Of a stretch of DNA of 64,000 nt, positions 11,701-20,700 are shown piece after piece; the stretch's first letter is position 1; each line of letters begins with the position of its first letter. Under the pieces are notes generated by a model that was not told the origin of the DNA, made no database searches, and saw nothing but the letters and a program-made list of their open reading frames with translations. The position numbers were made by a program, and so were the translations under genes. The stretch comes from Littorina saxatilis (Eukaryota; Mollusca; Gastropoda; Littorinimorpha; Littorinidae), in NCBI RefSeq assembly GCF_037325665.1, contig NC_090249.1:58064703-58128702 (forward strand). Reading direction: 5' to 3'.

Positions 11701-14700
11701 TTTTGAAGTGACCTATGGAAGATAACTGTTTCAAACTTAAAAATTATGTGGGGCACATGTTATGCTTTCATCATGAGACACATTTGGTCACATATGATCA
11801 AGGTCACTTTGACCCTTATGAAATGTGACCAAAATAAGGTAGTGAACCACTAAAAGTGACCATATCTCATGGTAGAAAGAGCCAATAAGCACCATTGTAC
11901 TTCCTATGTCTTGAATTAACAGCTTTGTGTTGCATGACCTTGGATGACCTTGCCCTTGGGTCAAGGTCACATGTATTTTGGTAGGAAAAATGTGTAAAGC
12001 ATGTGAGTCGTATGGGCTTTGCCCTTCTTGTTATTGCATTTTGTTGTTTTTAGTAGATTTTTTATGATTTCAGTATTTTTCAACTTTCTGTGGTCTCATG
12101 TCTGGCTCTGCATTGACGGAGTTGTCTCCCTACCTTTGCAATTGCATTCACATTATTGTACGGCTATTTAATAGCCCAAACTCGCTCATGTTTGACTTGC
12201 TTTGCCTACAAAGGTGATTTGAGTGGTTAAAGTTATAATTATAGTCTGAAACAAAGTTGTTGAACAGTGCTGTGTGATTATAAAATTGATGGCTTCATAT
12301 TTCCTGTGCTGTCTGGATCCTCACTCATTAGTGCCATACTTTCACACTTAATATGATAAATTGATCGCAACATGTATGGATCTCTTGAGCAAGAAGTTTG
12401 TCATGGTTTGTTGGTATGCAGCATACTACATGTAGTCTGTACGCGTTTTGTTGATTGATTGTGAAGATTTTGTTTTGTGTTGCTCGCTCATGAAGCCAGA
12501 CATGCATGTTGTTTGTGAATCTCCCAACAGCCAAAAGCAGCCCCTGTCAAGGCCGCAGAAGCCAGCAAACCAGCTGAGACAGCAGCGGCTGCCCCCACCC
12601 CCACCAGCCAGGCTGCAGCAGCCACCTCCACACCTGCAGCTGCTGCACCCCCCGTCACACCGGCAGCGACTGAGGGCAAGGGGGACAGCAATCCCAGGTG
12701 AGGAGACTTCTGTCAGTACCGTACTTTAGGGACTATGAGTATAACTTGTACTTTTACAGCGCTTGAGGTTTTTAATAAAGACCTGTTCGTCTGTCTTGAT
12801 TAAAAAAACAACAGGCTGCTGTATGTGGGCTTAGCAAAGGCAGCTTGGGTTGTAGATGTTGGATTGGATTGGATTGGATAAGATTTACAGTCCAGTGAGG
12901 TTACCCTCATGGAAATTCGGGCTGCTTTCTCCCCGAGGAAAGCGAGCTGCCATACATACGGCGCTACCCATATTATTTTTTTTCCTGCATGCGTGTATTC
13001 ATGTTTCCTGAGACTTAATGCCGTGTGAGATGGAATTTTTTTACTTTATTCCAAGTCCCACGGGTATTTGATGGACATTTTTATCTATGCCTATACAATT
13101 TTGCCAGGAAAGACCCTTTTGTCAATCGTGGGATCTTTAACGTGCACACCCCAATGTAGTGTACACGAAGGGACCTCGGTTTTTCGTCTCATCCGAAAGA
13201 CTAGCACTTGAACCCACCACCTAGGTTAGGAAAGGGGGGAGAAAATTGCGGCCTGACCCAGGCCTGAACACGCAACCTCTCGCTTCCGAGCGCAAGTGCG
13301 TTACCACTCGGCCACCCAGTCCCGAGTTTTCGGTGCCCTTCCAGTATGAATCCAATCTGGACAGTATCAGCATAGGCATCATCGTCCGGTAGGCTGTTCC
13401 AGTCCTCAGGGGTGTACCTTAACTTTTTTTGCTACCGGCCAGGGGGGCCGGTAAGTCAAAATTTGAACCGGCCCCCCAAAATTCCAACCGGCCCCCAACC
13501 AGCCGGGATTTCCAACCATATCAACGGCTCGTAGATCGCGCGTTGGCCGCGACAAACACACAAAAACCTACATTTATACAAACAATGCTCACATGCTTAT
13601 TTTAAATGCCACAAACAAACACAAGACATAAACAAACTTTGTATGTTTGGGGTGCTTTAATTATTCACTATGGTTCAATAACAAAGCAAACAGTAAAGTA
13701 TCAATTCAATGAAGAAAACATTTTATCAAATCAACATTCACCCACTCACTGTCACTCAGTTAACCTCACTCATAGTAGTCAAATGCACACCCTCATAATT
13801 ATATAGTCATACCATTAATCATTTACATACAAAGGGAAACAATCACACACAAGTCATCCCCTTTCTCAGTGTCACACAATCACACATTAACTTTCACTCT
13901 GTCTCGTAATTGCCAGTCTTAAAAAGTTGCAGAATCTTTGGCACATCTAAATCTCTAAACACAAATTTACCTCCTGGTATCACATTCTGATCACAAGTAA
14001 AGTTGAACAAATGAGTTTAAAAAGTCAATAACACGGTGTTAAACCACCACCAGGTCTAAATCTCTAAACACAAATTTACCTCCTGGCAGTCAGGCACACA
14101 TTAACACTACACATAACTACAAGTAACAAATCACAATCTATTGCAAGAATAACAGTTACTGAAAGTCCACACAAACTCACTGGCACATAACATTTTAATT
14201 TAATACATAAAGTATCACATTCTGATCACAAGTTGAACAAATGCACATCTCTAAACACAAATTTACCTCCTGGTATCACATTCTGATCACAAGTAAAGTT
14301 GAACAAATGAGTTTAAAAAGTCAATAACACGGTGTTACACCACCAGCAGGTCTAAATCTCTAAACACAAATTTACCTCCTTTTCGACACACAGCACAATG
14401 CATCTCCTGTTTCGTGTCGTCGTACACGAGCCATTCTCTTTCTTCGCCGGTATCTGTCCTCTTCCATCTTTCCTGCCATTTTCTCTGCAGTGTTTCGTTA
14501 ACATACTGTCTCTTTTTACCTCTTTTTTCATCGTCCGTTCTCTGTTTTTTTTTGCGGCGGGGGAGTGACAGTGTCAATAAATCTCCACATGTTTACAAGC
14601 GTGTGCACAGCCGTACAGTACGAAGTTTGAATGCGAGTGGGGAACTTCCGGAGGTGGTCGCGTTAGACGCGAGAAACATGGCGTCCGATATTATAGCAGA

Positions 14701-17700
14701 CGAACCGCGCGAGATCTTTGTTCGCCGGCCGTTCCGATCGACTGCGTTCATCGAAATTTGAACTCGCCAGGCGGGCGATTTCAGAGGAATTTCGAACTCG
14801 CCCGACGTGATTTGAAGTCGCCGCTGGCGAGCGGGCGAGCGCCAAAACTCAGCCCTGAGTCCTGGACTAAGAAGTAGGCTATCAGAAATCCTGAGTTCAA
14901 TCTTTGAACAGTGTTTGGCTATTGCCCCGTGTGTCATACTGTATGCTTTGGGGCTTGGTGCAACTTTTTTTCTCATCTTTTGCCCCTGCACCCTATTGAC
15001 CAGTATTGCCTTGTGTAAGGCTAAAGAAGAGTAACGATGTAAACACATTGCTATACAAAGAAATAGAACACTCCATCTTTACCTGGACAAAGTTTCCTCT
15101 CAGGCATCGGTCTCATAGTAGAGAATCAACTTGCTATTAGAAATATGCAAAGAGAATACTGTGGCTTTTAAAAAAAAAAAAGGAAACACTGGCAATAAGG
15201 ATTATTAATGTTTGGCAAAGACATTCTCCATTTTGCTGTAAATTGTATTAACATTTTGGCAGTTAATTTGGGGGGTACCCTTGTCCATTGACAGATATCT
15301 CTAATCTGCAAAGTGCCCGAAGAAGTCAAAGCGAGTGCCGTTTTCATCATAGCAAGTTTGATCAATATAGCACATTATTTCTCAAACAAAATGTGGTGTA
15401 GTATTTCGCATGTCATGTGTAATGTACTGCTCGTGGCAGGATTTGACTCCACAGTTATGATGAATTATTTCTCAAACAAAATGTGATGCAGGATTTTGAA
15501 TGTCAAGTTTAAGGCACTGCTCATGTCCTTGGCAGGATTTCACTCAACGGTTGACAGGGATTGTGATAACTGTGTGTTCACTGTTGCAGTGTTGCTGCAC
15601 CGCCCAGCACCCCCACCACACCGGCCACAGATGCGGGGGCCACCGGCACAGCAGTGCAGTCCGCGGAAAGCACGCTGGTGACGGGCCAGGAGTATGAGAA
15701 CATGGTGTCACAGATCATGAACATGGGCTTCGAGCGCGACCAGGTGGTGCGAGCCTTGAGGGCCAGCTTCAACAACCCGGACAGAGCCGTCGAGTACTGC
15801 CTGGGGGTAAGTGCTGGTTCTAGCTTACTGTGGACTGATACTGTACATTGGAGTAAGTGCTGGTTCTCATTTGCCGTGGATTGATACTGTACATTAGGGG
15901 TAAGTGCTGGTTCTCATTTACCGTGGATTGATACTTTTCAGTCACTTCAGTTTTGTTTTGTTGTTTGTTGAAGTTTAGTCAGGTATTAGCTGGGTTTGTT
16001 GCTGGTTTACATAAAGTATACATTTCATTCTGAAAGTATTGAATGTTTCTGTTAGATGCCTTGGTCCTTTCATCATGTAAGCGATCTGTCTGTCACTGTT
16101 TTTTTTAAGTAAAAATATCCAGGAATGGGTATATCCGGTGGCTGTTTAGATATGTTTTGGTCAGCGCTTTGTCATTGTCATCACTTACATGCTTCAATAT
16201 TGTAAAGCATAATATGCCGCGGGGGGCAGCTCCGTTGCTAGAGCACTGTGCTTTTGATCCTAGGGTTCGAAGCCGGGCCGTACACAGGTCAACTTTATGT
16301 GCAGACTGGTATCCATGTCACCAAATTGGCACGTAAAAGACCTAAATGATTGTACCAAAAGTGCATGTGACTGATTACACCTAAACATGCACAGACCCAG
16401 GTAGCACGACTCTTGTTGCTGCTGGCTTTTCACTGTCAGGAATTTCCCAGCAATGTGATAAAGAAGTCAATGAAATACAAGAGGCGAAGCCTTCAAGGCT
16501 CACGTAAGAAATCGACAAACAGTAACACAAACTCAATCACTCCGTCACACATACACACACACACACAGTAAGCATAGGTGACACTGTGCAAGAAAGCGAG
16601 ACACTAGATCTAGATCTGTCTGTCTGCATGTAGCCTACTTACAGGGACACGACTGCCAACTAGTCTCGGCCCGCTCAAAATAACAATAACCGAGACTTTC
16701 AGTAATTCCTTCGCGTGACGTCTCACCCTCTTACGTCATAATGTGACGTCTTCAAATGACGAAATGTTAAAGTTTCTACCACAGACATACACACGCACAA
16801 ACAAACACACGCACAAACGCACAGACAGACAAAGTTACGATCGCATAGGCTACACTTACGTGAGCCAAAAAGTAAAATGTGCTGTAGGATAATGTGCATG
16901 CTGCAGGGTATTCCCAGCAATGGGAAGATAAGGCAAATGAAATAAAATGAAAATATGATGTATGCCGATGTGTATGTTGCAGGCGATTCCTGATGATGAT
17001 GTGTATGATGCAGGGTGATTGGTGATGTGTATGTTGCAGGCGATTCCTGATGATGATGTGTATGTTGTAGGGGATTCCTGATGATGATGTGCATGATTAT
17101 GTTGCAAGGTGTGCTGTATGAATTATGATGATGTGTATGTTGCAGGGGATTCCTGATGATGATGTGCATGATTATGTTGCAAGGTGTGCTGTATGAATTA
17201 TGATGATGTGTATGTTGCAGGGGATTCCTGATGACCATATGCAGGAGGAGAACGCCCCAGCCACCGCCCCGGCCCCAGCGGCTGGTACCCCCCCTGCCGC
17301 TGCCACAGGCACCCCCGCCACCACTGCCGGTGGTGGAGGAGGTACACCCAGCCCCCTTGCTGTTGGCCAGAATATTCCAGGTAATAGCATTATTATCAGA
17401 TGAAGGGGATGTGGGCAAACTGCAGTTTACAAACCACCCCCCGCGGGTTAGGGGGAGTCCCATATTGGTAGGGACGAGAAAGAATTTACCCGATGCTCCC
17501 CAGCATGTCGTAAGAGGCAACTAACGGATTCTGTTTCTCCTTTTACCCTTGTTAAGTGTTTCTTGTATAGAATATAGTCAATTTTTGTAAAGATTTTAGT
17601 CGAGCAGTATGTAAGAAATGTTATGTCCTTTGTACTGGAAACTTGCATTCTCCCAGTAAGGTCATATATTGTACTACGTTGCAAGCCCCTGGAGCAAATT

Positions 17701-20700
17701 TTTGATTAGTGCTTTTGTGAACAAGAAACAATGGACAAGTGGCTCAATCCCATCTGCCCCCTTCCCCCGTCGCGATATAACCTTCATGGTTGAAAACGAC
17801 GTAAAACACCAAATAAACAAACAAGTTTACAAACCTGTTCACTTGACCACGTTTGGCATGTTTTGTGTGCCAGTTTCGTAGGGATATGCTTGTGAGAATT
17901 ATATGCCACTTTCATTGACGTTTGACAAAATCTCAGCATGACTGGTTTGTTGCAGCCCAGCTTTGGTTTTTCCGCCTTTCTATCTTGTGTCAGAAAGATA
18001 TTTGGCGTCCTTCAAACTGTCACACTCCCAGACTTGTGTAGGGTTTTACAGGGGGTAAAAGCATCCTTCAAACTGTCACACTCCCAGACTTGTGTAGGGT
18101 TTTACAGGGGGTAAAAGCATCCTTCAAACTGTCACACTCCCAGACTTGTGGAGGGTTTTACAGGGGGTAAAAGCATCCTTCAAACTGTCACACTCCCAGA
18201 CTTGTGGAGGGTTTTACAGGGGGTAAAAGCATCCTTCAAACTGTCACACTCCCAGACTTGTGTAGGGTTTTACAGGGGGTAAAAGCATCCTTCAAACTGT
18301 CACACTCCCAGACTTGTGGAGGGTTTTACAGGGGGTAAAAGCATCCTTCAAACAGTCACACTCCCAGACTTCTGGAGGGTTTTACAGGGGGTAAAAGCAT
18401 CCTTCAAACTGTCACACTCCCAGGCTTGTGTAGGGTTTTACAGGGTGGTAAAAGCATCCTTCAAACTGTCACACTCCTAGGCTTGTGGAGGGTTTTACAG
18501 GGGATAAAAGCATCCTTCAAACTGTCACACTCCCAGGCTTGTGTAGGGTTTTACAGGGGGTAAAAGCATCCTTCAAACTGTCACACTCCCAGGCTTGTGT
18601 AGGGTTTTACAGGGGGTAAAAGCATCCTTCAAACTGTCACACTCCCAGACTTGTGTAGGGTTTTACAGGGGGTAAAAGCATCCTTCAAACTGTCACACTC
18701 CCAGGCTTGTGTAGGGTTTTACAGGGGGTAAAAGCATCCTTTAAACTATCACACTCCCAGGCTTGTGTAGGGTTTTACAGGGGGTAAAAGCATCCTTCAA
18801 ACTGTCACACTCCCAGGCTTGTGTAGGGTTTTACAGGGGGTAAAAGCATCCTTCAAACTGTCACACTCCCAGACTTGTGTAGGGTTTTACAGGGGGTAAA
18901 AGCATCCTTCAAACTGTCACACTCCCAGACTTGTGTAGGGTTTTACAGGGGGTAAAAGCATCCTTCAAACTGTCACACTCCCAGACTTGTGTAGGGTTTT
19001 ACAGGGGGTAAAAGCATCCTTCCACTTCAGCAGCCTGGCTGTGTTCTGTGCAGAGAAAGACTTTTGTGTGAATTAACTTAGATTGACACAAATGTCAGTT
19101 ACAACATTAATTCAGCCCAAAATTCCTATTCTGCGCAGAGAAGAGCTAGGCTATTGACTTTCGATGTGTGTTCAGTTGGAAGGTTGCTCTTAGACTTACC
19201 CACTGTTCGGTTGGAAGGTTGCTCTCAGACTTACCCACTGTTCGGTTGGAAGGTTGCTCTCAGACTTACCCACTGTTCGGTTGGAAGGTTGCTCTCAGAC
19301 TTACCCACTGTTCGGTTGGAAGGTTGCTCTTACACTTACCCACTGTAAAAGCTGATACAGATCTAGTGTGATTTACAAGGCAGTTTATGCAGGAAGGAAA
19401 ATACCTGTCTTTTAATCAAGATTCATGTGCACATTATCGAGCTTGAAGGTTCATGTCTTTATGTGTTGTACATTATGTTTATTTTCAGCTTTGGCAGCGG
19501 GCACAGGTAGCGGTGGCGGCAGTGCAGATGATCTCTCCTTTCTGCGGAATCAGCCCCAGTTTCAGCGGATGAGAACGGCCATCAGAGAAAACCCTGGACT
19601 CCTGCCTGCCCTTCTGCAGCAGATCGGTCAATCAAATCCTCCTCTTCTGGCGGTAAGGAATCATTGTTGGTGTTTAGATGCGAAGGAGGTGGTGTTATGT
19701 GGCTATACTGACCTTTTGATATGCTGTCAGGGGTATTTTGTTTTCATGGTTATGTGTTTGTTTCCTTCATACAGTATGTTTCTGATAACTAGCTGAGGTT
19801 CATTTCACACTACTCCAGATTTCATGACAAGTTGCAGGCACATTCTTCTTGAGTTGCGTTACAACAGACACGAGTCTTTGGCTTAATGAGGTTGATGTTA
19901 AGTGGTATACTATGAGTTTAGTGTCTGATTTTGAAATCGTACTGTGGAAGGCGTTGCTCAGATTAAGGAACCAGGGCTGGGGTGCACGAAGCAAAAGTGG
20001 TGAACCAGCCGCGGGTTCTGATTGGTGGAAATGACAACAAATATCAATTTGAACCAATCCAGTTGGGTAGTACCCAGCTTTGCTTTGTGCGCCTCACCCC
20101 AGAGCCCTTGGGCAGTAGCCATCTTGTACAGTGGAACCCCTTTTTAAGACCCCCTATTTCAAGATCCCCTCTCTTTTAAGACCTTGCTTTTTACATTTAG
20201 TCAAGTTTTGACTAAATGTTTTAACATAGAGGGGGAATCGAGACGAGGGTCGTGGTGTATGTGTGTGTGTCTGTCTGTGCGTGTGTGTGTGTAGAGCGAT
20301 TCAGACTAAACTACTGGACCGATCTTTATGAAATTTGACATGAGAGTTCCTGGGAATGATATCCCCGGACGTTTTTTTCCTTTTTTCGATAAATACCTTT
20401 GATGACGTCATATCCGGCTTTTTGTAAAAGTTGAGGCGGCACTGTCACACCCTCATTTTTCAATCAAATTGATTGAAATTTTGGCAAAGCAATCTTCGAC
20501 GAAGGCCGGGGTTTGGTATTGCATTTCAGCTTGGTGGCTTAAAAACTAAGGAGTGAGTTTGGTCATTAAAAATCGGAAACTTGTAATTAAAAAAAAAATT
20601 TATTAAACGATCCAAAAACAATTTCATCTTATTCTTCGTCATTGTCTGATTCCAAAAACATATAAATATGTTATATTCGGATTAAAAACAATCTCTGAAA

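Larger units (their letters stand above)
13407..14857 (-). mobile_element. hAT-like non-autonomous element
   Basis: The ends CAGGGGTG and CAGCCCTG form a short inverted repeat of the hAT type, flanked by AGTCCT at 13401-13406 and 14858-14863. The subtermini are G/C-rich with internal stems (CCGGCCAGGGGGGCCGG). The middle holds partial duplications of a 110-bp module and one zinc-finger-like coding segment (14335-14577). hAT elements normally make 8-bp duplications; only 6 bp match here. It lies in RAD23 intron 4. Confidence 0.6.

Noticed and set aside
11348-11970. Short frames repeated at 61665-62458 as a conserved peptide family
   Set aside because: They are shared because both places hold copies of the same HINE-like element; the frames are not preserved between copies beyond sequence identity.
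17436-17560. Hammerhead ribozyme in the R retroposon 5' region
   Set aside because: The stem-loops were tempting, but the conserved CTGATGA and GAAA core words are absent.
18008-19021. Possible CRISPR-like array
   Set aside because: Repeats are contiguous 56-bp monomers without unique spacers, in an animal intron; this is a satellite.
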